A stretch of DNA of 64,000 nucleotides from Paenibacillus_E sp964253085 (GCF_964253085.1 NZ_CAXUQH020000001.1:62001-126000); one strand, 5' to 3'; counted from the stretch's first letter, positions 43,708 to 53,134 are shown. The notes: generated by a model not told the origin, from the letters alone. A program made the numbers and translations.

Positions 43708-45273
43708 GTGGGATCTACATTCTCTGGCATTGAAATTTCAAAGCGAAGTCTTTTCGCGCAACAAACGGCTTTACAGACGACAGGACATAACGTAGCGAAT
43801 GCGAATACGCAAGGATATACGAGACAAAGAGTGAATATGGTTGCATCTCTACCCTACGAACCTGCGAGTATGACAAGAAGCGCAGTTCCAGGTCAATTGG
43901 GGCAAGGTGTTGAATTCGATCAAATCAAGCGAGTTCGCGAAAAGTTCCTAGATACGCAATTTTATGATGAGAACAAGACATTAGGTGAGTGGACCATTCG
44001 CCGAGATACGTTAGAGAAGTTGGAAGCTATCGTAAATGAACCATCAGATACAGGGATCAGGCAAGTGGTGGAGGGCTTTTGGAGTGCTTGGCAGGATGTC
44101 AGTAAGGAACCTGACAACTTGACAGCTCGTGCAGCTCTTAAGGAGAAAGCGTTAGCCATGACCGATGCTTTCAATCATACAGGCAAGCAATTGGATGATC
44201 TATCGGCGAATCTGACAGATAATATAGCTGTTAAGGTTTCTGAAGCCAATACGATGTTGAAGCAAGTTGCTAATTTAAATAACGAAATTTTTAAAATAGA
44301 AGGACTGGGCAATAACGCAAATGATCTAAGAGATCAGCGAGATCTATTAGTTGATAATTTGTCCAAAATAGTGAATATAACCGCTGTTGATACGACTGGT
44401 GGATATACGTTGAGAATGGGTAGCGTTGAGCTAGTTAATGGGATTAATGTCACCACCCCAATTGATGCCAGTACAGTTGCTTCTAATTTGGCATCCGGTG
44501 ATCTTCAGAGCGGTGAGATCTATGGAATGCTAGTTTCCCGAGATCAGTACTTAGACAGTTATAAATTTCAATTCAATTCCATGGTTAAGGCACTTGTCCA
44601 AGGACCGGTATCGATCACGTTGCCTGCAGGTTCGGTAATTCCAGCTGGAGCAATACTGACCGGAGCGACACCAGGAACTACCCTAGCAGCTGACACGAAA
44701 GTCACGGTCAACGGAATTAACGGTCTGCACGCATTGGGATATACGTTGGAAGATCCACCGAAAAGCGGAATTCCTTTCTTTACTATAAAAGAGGGTGCAA
44801 CTGAGTTCAATGCAAACAGCCTGACCGTAAATCCTGATATCGTCAACAAAGTGGCGAATATTGCTGCTTCCTCTCGTACCTATGTGGATACCGATGGGAA
44901 TACCAAAGTAGTTAGAGGAAATAACGATATCGCGTTAGCATTGGCATCTTTCCAGAATCAGAAGTTTGACTTTGATCCAAGTTCTAACGGAACACCGCTT
45001 TTGACTAGCGGTACGTTCGATGAGTTCCTTCGTGCTATCGTAGGGCAGCTGGGTGTACAGTCACAAGAAGCTACGAGACAAACGACGAACCAGCAAGCAC
45101 TTGTCGATCAGGTCGATTCGAGAAGGCAGTCTGTTAGCGGTGTATCTTTGGATGAAGAGATGGCGGACATGATTAAATATCAACATGCCTACAACGCTGC
45201 GGCTAGATCATTAACCACATTTGATGAGATGTTGGATAAAGTAATTAACGGTATGGGAACAGTCGGTAGATAA
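43708..45273 (+). CDS. flgK: Hook-filament junction protein FlgK (HAP1)
   Basis: First junction protein between hook and filament. The 521-residue protein has the N-terminal motif ALQTTGHNVANANTQGYTRQRV and the C-terminal segment GVSLDEEMADMIKYQHAYNAAARSLTTFDEMLDKVING, which are the two helical ends that pack in the junction; the centre holds variable domains. GTG start, supported by GGGGG six bases upstream. Confidence 0.93.
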   Translation: MGSTFSGIEISKRSLFAQQTALQTTGHNVANANTQGYTRQRVNMVASLPYEPASMTRSAVPGQLGQGVEFDQIKRVREKFLDTQFYDENKTLGEWTIRRDTLEKLEAIVNEPSDTGIRQVVEGFWSAWQDVSKEPDNLTARAALKEKALAMTDAFNHTGKQLDDLSANLTDNIAVKVSEANTMLKQVANLNNEIFKIEGLGNNANDLRDQRDLLVDNLSKIVNITAVDTTGGYTLRMGSVELVNGINVTTPIDASTVASNLASGDLQSGEIYGMLVSRDQYLDSYKFQFNSMVKALVQGPVSITLPAGSVIPAGAILTGATPGTTLAADTKVTVNGINGLHALGYTLEDPPKSGIPFFTIKEGATEFNANSLTVNPDIVNKVANIAASSRTYVDTDGNTKVVRGNNDIALALASFQNQKFDFDPSSNGTPLLTSGTFDEFLRAIVGQLGVQSQEATRQTTNQQALVDQVDSRRQSVSGVSLDEEMADMIKYQHAYNAAARSLTTFDEMLDKVINGMGTVGR

Positions 45274-45301
45274 TAATTAATTTGTATAAGGTGGGGATTC
45301 A

Positions 45302-46198
45302 ATGCCAACCAGAATCACGCAAACGATGATTAATACCCAGATGGTGCGAAATTTGGGGACGAATCTCAATCGTATGGATAACCTGCAGAACCAGTTAGCA
45401 ACAGGCAGAAGAATAAATAAGCCATCGGATGATCCGGTTGGTCTTAGCTTTGCTATGAGATACCGCAGTGAGTTATCGGCGAATGATCAGTATCAAGCGA
45501 ATGTGGAGTCTGCTTCGTCTTGGTTGGATTATACAGATTCAACGCTAGGCAAGGCTAATGACGTACTTCAGCGGGTGCGGGAGCTTACTGTAGCGGCGGC
45601 TAACGGATCAAACCCTCAAACGGCTGAGGACGCTATTAATAGTGAAATCAAGCAGTTGTACAGTCAACTTGTTGAGTTGGGCAATAGTGAATTTAATGGT
45701 AAGCATGTATTCAATGGACAGATAACAGATATCGCTCCGTATACGGAAGCTAATGCTGCCACAATCGATGTGGATAACGCATCTATTCAGTATGAGATTG
45801 GTGCAGGCGTGCGGCTGCCTGTGAATATCACGGGTGATCAAGTGTTTGGCAAATCAACAGATGCGGACAATGCATTTAAAATTTTGCAAGATTTAATGAC
45901 CGCTATGGGGACTAGTGATTTTAAGGGGATCAGTGATGGTCTGGCTCGTCTGGATACCAGAATGGAAAGCTTCTTATCCGTTCGCGCTGATGTAGGGGCC
46001 AAGATGAACCGTGTGGATTTATCGAATGAACGCCTGAAGGATATCAACACGAACCTCCAGACATTGCAAACTAGAGTGGAAGATGTAGATGTAGCCGAAG
46101 CGATGACGAACCTCAAAACTTCGCAGAATGTGTATGAAGCCTCTTTGTCGATAGGTTCTCAGATTATACGTCCTAGTCTAGTAGATTTTCTCAAATAA
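45302..46198 (+). CDS. flgL: Hook-filament junction protein FlgL (HAP3)
   Basis: Second junction protein, flagellin-like fold. The 298 residues begin MPTRITQTMINTQMVRNLG.. (family start) and contain the flagellin-type NKPSDDPVGLSFAMRYR segment and the C-terminal VDVAEAMTNLKTSQNVYEASL helix. It lies 28 bases after flgK behind AGGTGGGG, in the same unit. Confidence 0.93.
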   Translation: MPTRITQTMINTQMVRNLGTNLNRMDNLQNQLATGRRINKPSDDPVGLSFAMRYRSELSANDQYQANVESASSWLDYTDSTLGKANDVLQRVRELTVAAANGSNPQTAEDAINSEIKQLYSQLVELGNSEFNGKHVFNGQITDIAPYTEANAATIDVDNASIQYEIGAGVRLPVNITGDQVFGKSTDADNAFKILQDLMTAMGTSDFKGISDGLARLDTRMESFLSVRADVGAKMNRVDLSNERLKDINTNLQTLQTRVEDVDVAEAMTNLKTSQNVYEASLSIGSQIIRPSLVDFLK

Positions 46199-46213
46199 GG
46201 CGGTGTGTAGGTC

Positions 46214-46783
46214 ATGTCGTCCGTACCTTTCATTAGACTTGATATTCAGTCTGGCCAAATTGGCATAGATGTTCAGCGAGGACAGTGGGATATTCGCCAG
46301 CCTAAAGCTGATATGGAGATGCATACGACTCCACTTACTATGGAAATTCGCTCCCCGCAGGGGGAACTACATATTGATCAGAGTAGTGCTTGGGATGCGC
46401 TAGGGATGGGAAGCCACACTACCTTTATGAATCGGATATACAGCGAGTCGAAGAATATAGCTCTACAAGGAATCGCAAGCATTGTAGAGAAAGGGAATCG
46501 ACTAGCAGCCATACATAAGGGAGGTAACCCAATTGCCGATTTGGCAGCACAGCGGGCTTTTGAACCAAGCAGCATGAACTATCTAGGTGAGGCTTCTTAC
46601 GACAATGTCGATCTGGATTATACGGCGAACAAGGTTGAGATCAATGTGACTCCGAGCAGTGTTGACATACAAATCACGCCGAATCAAGCCGAGATATTGT
46701 ATACACCTGGCAAGGTTTCGATCTATATGAAGCAATATCCGAAGGTTGAGATGATTCCCCCAGAAATCGACATGAAAGTATGA
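46214..46783 (+). CDS. DUF6470 family protein (YviE-like)
   Basis: A 189-residue protein at the position of yviE in Bacillus, between flgL and fliW. It is rich in beta segments with repeated I-x-I-x-(T/S)-P-x-x-(A/V) patterns (PSSVDIQITPNQAEILYTPG.. near residues 150-175). Function unknown. AAGGCGGTG precedes the start. A terminator follows, so fliW-csrA start a new unit. Confidence 0.8.
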   Translation: MSSVPFIRLDIQSGQIGIDVQRGQWDIRQPKADMEMHTTPLTMEIRSPQGELHIDQSSAWDALGMGSHTTFMNRIYSESKNIALQGIASIVEKGNRLAAIHKGGNPIADLAAQRAFEPSSMNYLGEASYDNVDLDYTANKVEINVTPSSVDIQITPNQAEILYTPGKVSIYMKQYPKVEMIPPEIDMKV

Positions 46784-46809
46784 TTGCCCAACAAAGTAGG
46801 GTATAGTTT

Positions 46810-46844
46810 AAACTGTAGATTGTCTAATCTATAGTTTTTTTTGT
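46810..46844 (+). terminator. Rho-independent terminator after the flgM-to-DUF6470 unit
   Basis: AACTGTAGATT (46811-46821) and AATCTATAGTT (46825-46835), one wobble, GTCT-type loop, then a T-run of eight. Confidence 0.9.
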
Positions 46845-46882
46845 TTATTCTTAACCACTAAACGGTATAGGAGTTGCCACTC

Positions 46883-47326
46883 ATGAATATAACCACGTTG
46901 CAGTTCGGTGAATTAACAATTGCCGAGCATGAGGTTTTCACATTCCCGCAGGGGATTCCAGGGTTTGAGCAGAATGTTCGTTATATCTTCATTCAACCCG
47001 ATGTGGAGTCACCTTTTATTTTCTTACAGTGTGTGGACAATGGGAATCTAGCGCTGTTATTAACGAATCCTTTCGAGTTCTTCCCTGATTATGATATGGA
47101 ATTATCAGATAGTGTCGTTATTGAGTTGGGGATTGAAAGCAAGGAAGATGTGGCTGTATGGACGGTCGTGTCCGTAGGGGAACAGCTGGAAGAAGCGACT
47201 CTAAACTTATTAGCGCCCATCATTGTGAATGTGAATACGAGGTTAGGGAAGCAGGTCATCCTTCATGGCTCTTCCTACAACGCCAAACATAAATTGATGC
47301 AATCGGTTCCATCCGATAACAAATAA
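46883..47326 (+). CDS. fliW: Flagellar assembly factor FliW
   Basis: Allosteric antagonist of CsrA: free flagellin binds FliW and, when flagellin is exported, FliW sequesters CsrA and relieves repression of flagellin translation. The 147-residue protein has the family core FPQGIPGFEQ near residue 20, FIFLQCVDN and PFEFFPDY. Of two starts the ATG at 46883 has AGGAG nine bases upstream; a TTG nine bases earlier adjoins the ribosome site. Directly before csrA. Confidence 0.93.
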   Translation: MNITTLQFGELTIAEHEVFTFPQGIPGFEQNVRYIFIQPDVESPFIFLQCVDNGNLALLLTNPFEFFPDYDMELSDSVVIELGIESKEDVAVWTVVSVGEQLEEATLNLLAPIIVNVNTRLGKQVILHGSSYNAKHKLMQSVPSDNK

Positions 47327-47338
47327 GGGGTGACAGGC

Positions 47339-47578
47339 ATGCTTGTTCTAACTCGTAAAAAAGGCGAAGCCATTATGATAGGCGACCATATTGAACTTAT
47401 CGTATTGGGTACGGAAGGGGATACAGTTCGATTAGGTATTTCAGCTCCCAAAAGTGTCGAGGTATTTCGAAAAGAGATCTACTTATCGATCCAACAAGCA
47501 AACAAGGATGCCCTTGGCAGCGCATCGAATTTCAATGGCCTCAATGAAATGTTTAAAAAATCGAGAAAAACAGAGTAA
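47339..47578 (+). CDS. csrA: Carbon storage regulator CsrA
   Basis: RNA-binding dimer that recognises GGA in hairpin loops and blocks translation, in this group mainly that of flagellin. The 79-residue protein begins MLVLTRKKGEAIMIGD and includes the conserved R-L-G-I-x-A-P and V-x-R-x-E-I-Y signature. The ATG follows AAGGGG by nine bases. Adjacent to fliW (antagonist) upstream and flagellin (main target) downstream. Confidence 0.95.
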   Translation: MLVLTRKKGEAIMIGDHIELIVLGTEGDTVRLGISAPKSVEVFRKEIYLSIQQANKDALGSASNFNGLNEMFKKSRKTE

Positions 47579-47676
47579 ATAGGCTAATCCTGGGCGAAAT
47601 AAATTGATATTCGAGACTTTATAGTCTTAAATGTCGGAATTTCGCGAAAATAGGACTTCAGAAATAGTCGCCCCTT

Positions 47677-47684
47677 GTCGATAT
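47677..47684 (+). promoter_or_regulatory. Candidate sigma-D -10 element of the flagellin gene
   Basis: GTCGATAT differs by one base from the sigma-D -10 (GCCGATAT). No clear TAAA is found 14-16 bases upstream; the nearest purine-rich -35 like GAAA is only about 12 bases away. The leader would be about 90 bases. Confidence 0.42.
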
Positions 47685-47732
47685 TAATACTATGAGCGAT
47701 TCCAAGGGCGGCCGACCTGGAAGAAACGCTAA

Positions 47733-47748
47733 TCCACATGGAAGTGGA
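47733..47748 (+). promoter_or_regulatory. Putative CsrA-binding hairpin in the flagellin leader
   Basis: TCCAC (47733-47737) and GTGGA (47744-47748) form a stem whose six-base loop ATGGAA contains GGA, the classic CsrA target. A second GGA lies in the Shine-Dalgarno (AAGGAGG, 47762-47768). Such two-site binding is the known mode of hag repression in B. subtilis. An in-frame ATG lies in the loop itself. Confidence 0.65.
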
Positions 47749-47776
47749 ACTTACATATTTCAAGGAGGAATTATCA

Positions 47777-50221
47777 ATGAGAATCAATCACAACATTACA
47801 GCAACTAATACTCACCGTCAGTTGTCTACCAACACAGCTAACCAAAGCAAATCGATCGAGAAATTGTCTTCCGGTCTTCGCATCAACCGTGCAGGTGATG
47901 ATGCTGCAGGTCTGGCAATCTCCGAAAAAATGCGCGGTCAAATCCGCGGTTTAGATCAAGCTTCCCGTAACGCTCAAGATGGTATCTCTTTGATCCAAAC
48001 AGCTGAGGGTGCATTGAACGAAACTCACGATATCCTACAACGTATGCGTGAGCTTGCAACACAAGCATCGAACGGTACGAACTCCGATACTGACCGTACT
48101 GCGATCCAATCTGAAGTTAACCAATTGACTTCTGAGATCAACCGTATCGGTAACACAACTGAGTTCAATACGAAGAAATTGTTGAACGGTGGCGGAGCAG
48201 ATCCAACTAAGAGTTCTAAAGTATCCAGCAATGGATTGGTAGTTCCATCCACGCTTGTTGGGGGTACAGGTACTGCCACAGCTACTCTTGCAAAAACAGA
48301 TGTCACGCTTGCTACTTTCGGTGGAGCAGCAACTGCCGAAGACGGTAAGAACTTTACATTAAATATTGGTGGTAAAGATCTGAAAGTCGTGTATGATTCA
48401 ACTGCAACAGCAAGTGGAGTAAGTGGCAATACAATCACGCTCAAAACTGTCAACACTGAAACTGGGACAGCTCTTGCGACTGATTTAGCAAGTCAACTTA
48501 GTAATTTTATTGCGAACGATGCTGACCTAAAGGGCAACTATTCTGCTTCTAATGCTGGTGCTGTTCTAACTGTTACTGCTAAAGCCGTGTCTCTTAGCGC
48601 AACAGGAGTTCTTACAGGACCTGTAGATGGCGGTAAAGTAAGTGCAGCTAATGGTACCACTAATGGATTAGCTCCTACTATTGCTAATACAAGCGCAGCA
48701 GGAGTATACGCTCAAAACACGATTGATTTCTCCAATGCTAAAGCAAGTGATCTTGTCGGAACCGGTATTGTTATTGACGGCAAGAAAGTTGATTTCTATG
48801 ACAGTGCAAACGGTAAATATGCTGGCGAAGCAGATTTTGCAATTGACCTGAACGGTGCTCGTACTTCGGACAAAATTGTGGATACGATCGTAGATGCACT
48901 TTCTGGCGCTAGTACAACATCAGTTGCAGCTGACCCTAACGGTGTAGCAACATATGGTACTAACAACAGTGCTCTGGCCAATGTACTGGTTTCCAAATCT
49001 GCTGATGGTAAGTTGCAATTGACAGCTAACACAGTAGGTCAAGCGGGTAACGCAATCGCAGTAGGTAACAACGCGCCTGTGACAGTTACGAATACTTATA
49101 CAAATGACAAGCTTACTGGGTCTGCTGTTAACTCAGCTAAAGGTTTGGCTGATGGTGAGCAAAAGGTAACGATTACTAACCTTGGTAAGACTGCTGCTGC
49201 TAGCGCTGCAACTGGTGCAGTTGCAGTATCCGATGGTGTATCTATTGCGAACAATGCTCAATTGGAAGAAGGTACTTACCGTATTATTGGTAATGGTACT
49301 GCAACCCAAGCAGATCTACAGAAACAGAACACCGATGGTTCCTGGACTACGCTAGACGCAGGTCAAGTAATGGCTGCTGGAACAAATAACTTCACAGTAA
49401 ATGGTAATACAGTAGCTATCAACCTTGCCAATACTGTTGCTGCTGATTTTACTGCTGTTGCTGGTGCTGATTCCTTAACATTTAAGGTTTCTACCCAATA
49501 TCAAGCGACTTTGACTGAAGCTGGCAGCACTACTGCAGGTCTTGCAGTTAACATTACAAATGGTCAAAACAATGTTAAACTAGCTTCTGCCGATGGTGTA
49601 GGCGAAGTAGATGTTAATATCGGTGGGTGGGATGCATCCCAATTTACTACATTAAATGACACAATTACTTGGTCATTTGATACTAAATCTGCTGCTGATT
49701 CTTCGTCCACAACTGTTGGTGGTACTTACACAGAGCAGTTCCAAATCGGTGCAAACACAGGGCAAAGTCTTGAAATTAAAGTTAGCGACATGCGTTCCCA
49801 AGCTCTGAACATCTCTGGTACGACTGCAGCTGGTAAACAAGGAGCGGTAGAAGGAGCTAAATTTACAGCAACTTCAACGGTTACTGATGGTACTAGCAGC
49901 ACGAACACAGAGTACGCATTGGATATGTCGACAACTGAGTCTGCTACTGCAGCTATCAAAGTTCTCGATAATGCAATCAACTCGGTATCTGCTCAACGTT
50001 CCCAACTTGGTGCATACCAAAACCGTTTGGAGCACACAATCAACAACTTGAATACGTCTTCCGAGAACTTGACTGCTGCTGAGTCCCGTATCCGTGACGT
50101 AGACATGGCGAAAGAAATGATGAACCAATCGAAGTCCAGTATCCTTGCTCAAGCAGCTCAAGCTATGCTTGCACAAGCAAACCAACAGCCTCAAGGCGTG
50201 CTTCAATTGCTTCGTGGTTAA
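47777..50221 (+). CDS. hag: Flagellin (long form)
   Basis: Filament subunit, exported through the flagellar system. The 814 residues are far more than the roughly 300 of B. subtilis Hag. The conserved D0/D1 parts are intact: N-terminal RINHNITATNTHRQLS... to about residue 140 (NTKKLLNG) and C-terminal from about residue 725 (AINSVSAQRSQLGAYQNRLEHT to QGVLQLLRG). Between them about 580 residues of Thr/Ala/Gly-rich beta-type sequence form a very large surface-exposed domain. The start is the ATG nine bases after AAGGAGG; an upstream in-frame ATG (47738) lies in the CsrA hairpin and has no ribosome site. Confidence 0.93.
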   Translation: MRINHNITATNTHRQLSTNTANQSKSIEKLSSGLRINRAGDDAAGLAISEKMRGQIRGLDQASRNAQDGISLIQTAEGALNETHDILQRMRELATQASNGTNSDTDRTAIQSEVNQLTSEINRIGNTTEFNTKKLLNGGGADPTKSSKVSSNGLVVPSTLVGGTGTATATLAKTDVTLATFGGAATAEDGKNFTLNIGGKDLKVVYDSTATASGVSGNTITLKTVNTETGTALATDLASQLSNFIANDADLKGNYSASNAGAVLTVTAKAVSLSATGVLTGPVDGGKVSAANGTTNGLAPTIANTSAAGVYAQNTIDFSNAKASDLVGTGIVIDGKKVDFYDSANGKYAGEADFAIDLNGARTSDKIVDTIVDALSGASTTSVAADPNGVATYGTNNSALANVLVSKSADGKLQLTANTVGQAGNAIAVGNNAPVTVTNTYTNDKLTGSAVNSAKGLADGEQKVTITNLGKTAAASAATGAVAVSDGVSIANNAQLEEGTYRIIGNGTATQADLQKQNTDGSWTTLDAGQVMAAGTNNFTVNGNTVAINLANTVAADFTAVAGADSLTFKVSTQYQATLTEAGSTTAGLAVNITNGQNNVKLASADGVGEVDVNIGGWDASQFTTLNDTITWSFDTKSAADSSSTTVGGTYTEQFQIGANTGQSLEIKVSDMRSQALNISGTTAAGKQGAVEGAKFTATSTVTDGTSSTNTEYALDMSTTESATAAIKVLDNAINSVSAQRSQLGAYQNRLEHTINNLNTSSENLTAAESRIRDVDMAKEMMNQSKSSILAQAAQAMLAQANQQPQGVLQLLRG

Positions 50222-50237
50222 TATTAGCCTTACTGAA

Positions 50238-50270
50238 GGGGACTCTAGACTCTCTAGAGTCCCCTTTTTC
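50238..50270 (+). terminator. Rho-independent terminator of flagellin
   Basis: A perfect twelve-base stem GGGGACTCTAGA / TCTAGAGTCCCC around CTC, followed by five T. Confidence 0.95.
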
Positions 50271-50294
50271 ATACCCTGAGATGAGGTAACGACA

Positions 50295-50663
50295 ATGGAA
50301 AAGTACATGAATGTCATGACAAGAACCTTAGAATTGTCTGATAGCTGTTTAGGAGCTTTGGAATACATGAAAGTAAGATTAAATGAGAGCGCATTTGAAG
50401 ATACGGTTCGGTTAATGGATGACTTTGTAAATGGTTTCTACCAGATCGAAAAGTCGATGCAGGGATTCATTTCTGAACTTCCTTCCAATCAGCTTGAAGA
50501 AACTACTAATCAACTACGAAATGCCATCGAACATGCAGTCTTTGCTTATGAACAAGGAGATATCGGGGAAGCCCTTGAGACCATTCAGTTCAATTTGCTT
50601 CCGAGCTGTAAGAAATGGAAGTTGGAACTAGAAAATTCATTACATCCCAATGTGTTGTCCTAA
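50295..50663 (+). CDS. Helical protein of unknown function in the flagellar cluster
   Basis: A 122-residue, cytoplasmic, almost wholly helical protein with no signal or span. Its size, charge and helical pattern recall flagellar export chaperones such as FliS or FliT, but I see no diagnostic motif. It sits between the flagellin and yjfB, 27 bases before yjfB; GAGGT precedes the ATG. A second chaperone for the unusually large flagellin would be a possible role, stated only as inference. Confidence 0.65.
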   Translation: MEKYMNVMTRTLELSDSCLGALEYMKVRLNESAFEDTVRLMDDFVNGFYQIEKSMQGFISELPSNQLEETTNQLRNAIEHAVFAYEQGDIGEALETIQFNLLPSCKKWKLELENSLHPNVLS

Positions 50664-50689
50664 GTACTTGAAAAAAGGGTGAGTCTACA

Positions 50690-50884
50690 ATGGATATTGC
50701 AGCAATGTCTATGGCCATGAGCCAGTCCAGTCTGATACAAGACGTAAGTCTATCCGTGATGAAAATGGCTATGGATACAGCTAAAGTGAATGCAGATAAT
50801 ATGACGGCTATGTTGAATCAAACCAGTGCCATGCAGCAGTCTGTGCAGCCTCATCTTGGCGGTAACCTGGATATTAGGGCATAG
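50690..50884 (+). CDS. yjfB: YjfB family putative motility protein
   Basis: A 64-residue protein matching YjfB, a sigma-D-dependent small protein of Bacillales: Met-rich start MDIAAMSMAMSQSSL, a helix with KMAMDTAKVNADNMTAML and a C-terminal QPHLGGNLDIRA. Function is not known to me. AAAAGGG(T)GAG precedes the ATG. A hairpin with no T-run follows at about 50934-50960. Confidence 0.82.
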   Translation: MDIAAMSMAMSQSSLIQDVSLSVMKMAMDTAKVNADNMTAMLNQTSAMQQSVQPHLGGNLDIRA

Positions 50885-50971
50885 TGTGAGTCTGTCAGGT
50901 GATAGATAGAAACGAATAGGCTACATGACATCGTAGGGCTTCTTTCCATAGGAAGTCCTATTTGCTATTCA

Positions 50972-50995
50972 TAAAAGCAACTCTGTTACCGATAA
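50972..50995 (+). promoter_or_regulatory. Possible sigma-D promoter of fliD
   Basis: TAAA (50972-50975) and ACCGATAA (50988-50995) resemble sigma-D elements, but the spacer is 12 bases rather than 14-16, so the pairing is uncertain. Confidence 0.32.
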
Positions 50996-51068
50996 ATACA
51001 GTATAGGATTGTTTTGGAATACAGCTATGAATGCTGTTTAACTTTATAGATAATTTGGAGGAATGATG

Positions 51069-53057
51069 ATGGCATCGGTCACTCGAATCAGTGGGATGGT
51101 TTCAGGTCTGGATACAGATACACTTGTGAAAAAGATGATGGCAGCTGAAAGTATCGGATTAACCAAAATGAAACAAAATCAACAAAAGTTAACATGGCAA
51201 AGTGATGGTTACCGCCAGTGGAATACGGACTTATTTACGTTTCGAAGTAATACGTTGTTTAATATGAAGTTATCAAGTACGTACAACACATTTTCGACAA
51301 CTTCTTCAAATTCTGATTTAATGAGTGGGGTAGCTACATCTGAGGCTATTGAGGGAACTTATAATTATCAGATTTCAAATCTTGCTCAATCTGCAACGAT
51401 TAAGTCCAATATTGATATTGATCAGAATGCAGCATTAACGAGTACGGAGACAAAATTGACTATAAAAGCGGCTAATCAATCGGGTACCGAGAGCACAGCG
51501 ACAATTACTATTGATACCGATGATAAAATAGCTGACGTTCTTAGTAAAATAAACACGGCCAAAGATACTGCTGGTAATAGCCTCGGAGTGAAAGCAATCT
51601 ATGATTCTACACTCAAACAGTTTATTTTAAAAACAAAAGATACAGGTGCTAACACGCAAATCTCGCTCTCCGCAGATAAAGTCGACTTTCTAGATACAAC
51701 ACTCGGTATGGGCGGGTCTGCCGATGCAGATTATGCGAACGGTTTTAAAAAGGTTGGAAGCGAATATATGACACCAGGTTCAGCAACTCGTGTGCCTGAC
51801 ACAGTTCTCGCATCAAATCCTCATTATGTACCAGGTGAATCGGGGCTGGTTGATATGGACACTACTGGTGATACTACGGGCGCAAACATTACAGTTAATG
51901 GAAAGATTTTCGATATTGCTGAAGCTTTGAAAAAAGATTGGACAGGGAAATCGCTAGCTGATGTGGTTACCGCACTTAAAGCTGCAACTTCTGGTGGTAC
52001 GAAACTTTCCGACGTGTTAACAATTACAGAAAATGGTACTGATATAAGCTTCAAGACCAAATCAACGGGAACAGCTAGTTCTATTGTAATCAGTGCAGGT
52101 ACGGGGGCCCAGGCTGATAAAGTAGCAAACCTCTTCTCGGTCAATTCTGCTGCGAATGCGGTGACAGACCTGAGTGCTGGAAAATTCGTTGGTACAGGTA
52201 GTTCGGTAGCGACGAATTCGAATGTTCCGCGGGATGCAAAGATTAATTTTAACGGTACGGATGTAACATCGGCAACCAATACTGTAAAAATTATGGGAGT
52301 TAATTATACGCTTAAAAATATTACGGCAGCGCCTCAGACAGTAACTATTGCGAGTGATATTGATACAGAAGTAAAAAATATTAAAGATTTTGTAAGCAAG
52401 TATAACGAGATGCTGGATAAACTCAATAAAGCGATTAACGAGACTGTCTACAAGGACTATCAGCCCTTGAATGATGAACAAAGAGAAGCAATGTCAGAAA
52501 CGCAGATCACAGCGTGGGAAACGAAAGCCAAGAGCGGACTGTTTCATAATGACAGCAACCTAAAAGACCTAGTTAATAATATGCGGAATCATATAACGTC
52601 TACCGTCGATAATGGGAGTATTTACAACTCACTTTCCTCGATTGGTATCGCTTCTCAAAGTTATGCGGATAAAGGGAAGCTTTATATTGATGAAACAAAG
52701 TTGCGAGCTGCGCTTAAGGACGATCCAGAGGCTGTAAAAAACTTATTCTCACAATCCCCCAGCGATGCGACGACTAGTGTAAAAAAAGGGTTGGTTGTTC
52801 GTTTATATGATGATTTCCAAACGACTTTCACTAAAATAAAGGATAAAGCGGGGAGCGCTGGAAACTCTCAGTATGATCAAAGTATAATTGGGAAGTTAAT
52901 GTCCAAAACATATACGAACATCAATACAGAGACGGATCGATTGAGCAAAAAAGAAAGTAATTATTATGCAAGATTTACTGCCATGGAAACAGCGCTGAAT
53001 AAATACAATTCTCAAAGTTCCTATCTCTCACAATCGTTATCGTCAAGCAGCGGCTAA
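51069..53057 (+). CDS. fliD: Flagellar filament cap protein FliD (HAP2)
   Basis: Caps the filament tip and folds exported flagellin into place. The 662-residue protein has the N-terminal start RISGMVSGLDTDTLVKKMMAAE, FliD_N and FliD_C domains, and a C-terminal coiled coil ending near the stop (SKKESNYYARFTAMETALNKYNSQSSYLSQ). Longer than the 498 residues of the B. subtilis protein, mostly in the central domain (about 215-400). Three in-frame ATGs (51063, 51066, 51069) follow GGAGG; the last has the best spacing of seven. Confidence 0.92.
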   Translation: MASVTRISGMVSGLDTDTLVKKMMAAESIGLTKMKQNQQKLTWQSDGYRQWNTDLFTFRSNTLFNMKLSSTYNTFSTTSSNSDLMSGVATSEAIEGTYNYQISNLAQSATIKSNIDIDQNAALTSTETKLTIKAANQSGTESTATITIDTDDKIADVLSKINTAKDTAGNSLGVKAIYDSTLKQFILKTKDTGANTQISLSADKVDFLDTTLGMGGSADADYANGFKKVGSEYMTPGSATRVPDTVLASNPHYVPGESGLVDMDTTGDTTGANITVNGKIFDIAEALKKDWTGKSLADVVTALKAATSGGTKLSDVLTITENGTDISFKTKSTGTASSIVISAGTGAQADKVANLFSVNSAANAVTDLSAGKFVGTGSSVATNSNVPRDAKINFNGTDVTSATNTVKIMGVNYTLKNITAAPQTVTIASDIDTEVKNIKDFVSKYNEMLDKLNKAINETVYKDYQPLNDEQREAMSETQITAWETKAKSGLFHNDSNLKDLVNNMRNHITSTVDNGSIYNSLSSIGIASQSYADKGKLYIDETKLRAALKDDPEAVKNLFSQSPSDATTSVKKGLVVRLYDDFQTTFTKIKDKAGSAGNSQYDQSIIGKLMSKTYTNINTETDRLSKKESNYYARFTAMETALNKYNSQSSYLSQSLSSSSG

Positions 53058-53134
53058 ACGTCCCAATAGCTCTTCATAATATGAACCTGCTCACCGATAT
53101 TAGTAATAACTTATTATTTTAGGAGGTCATAGCT

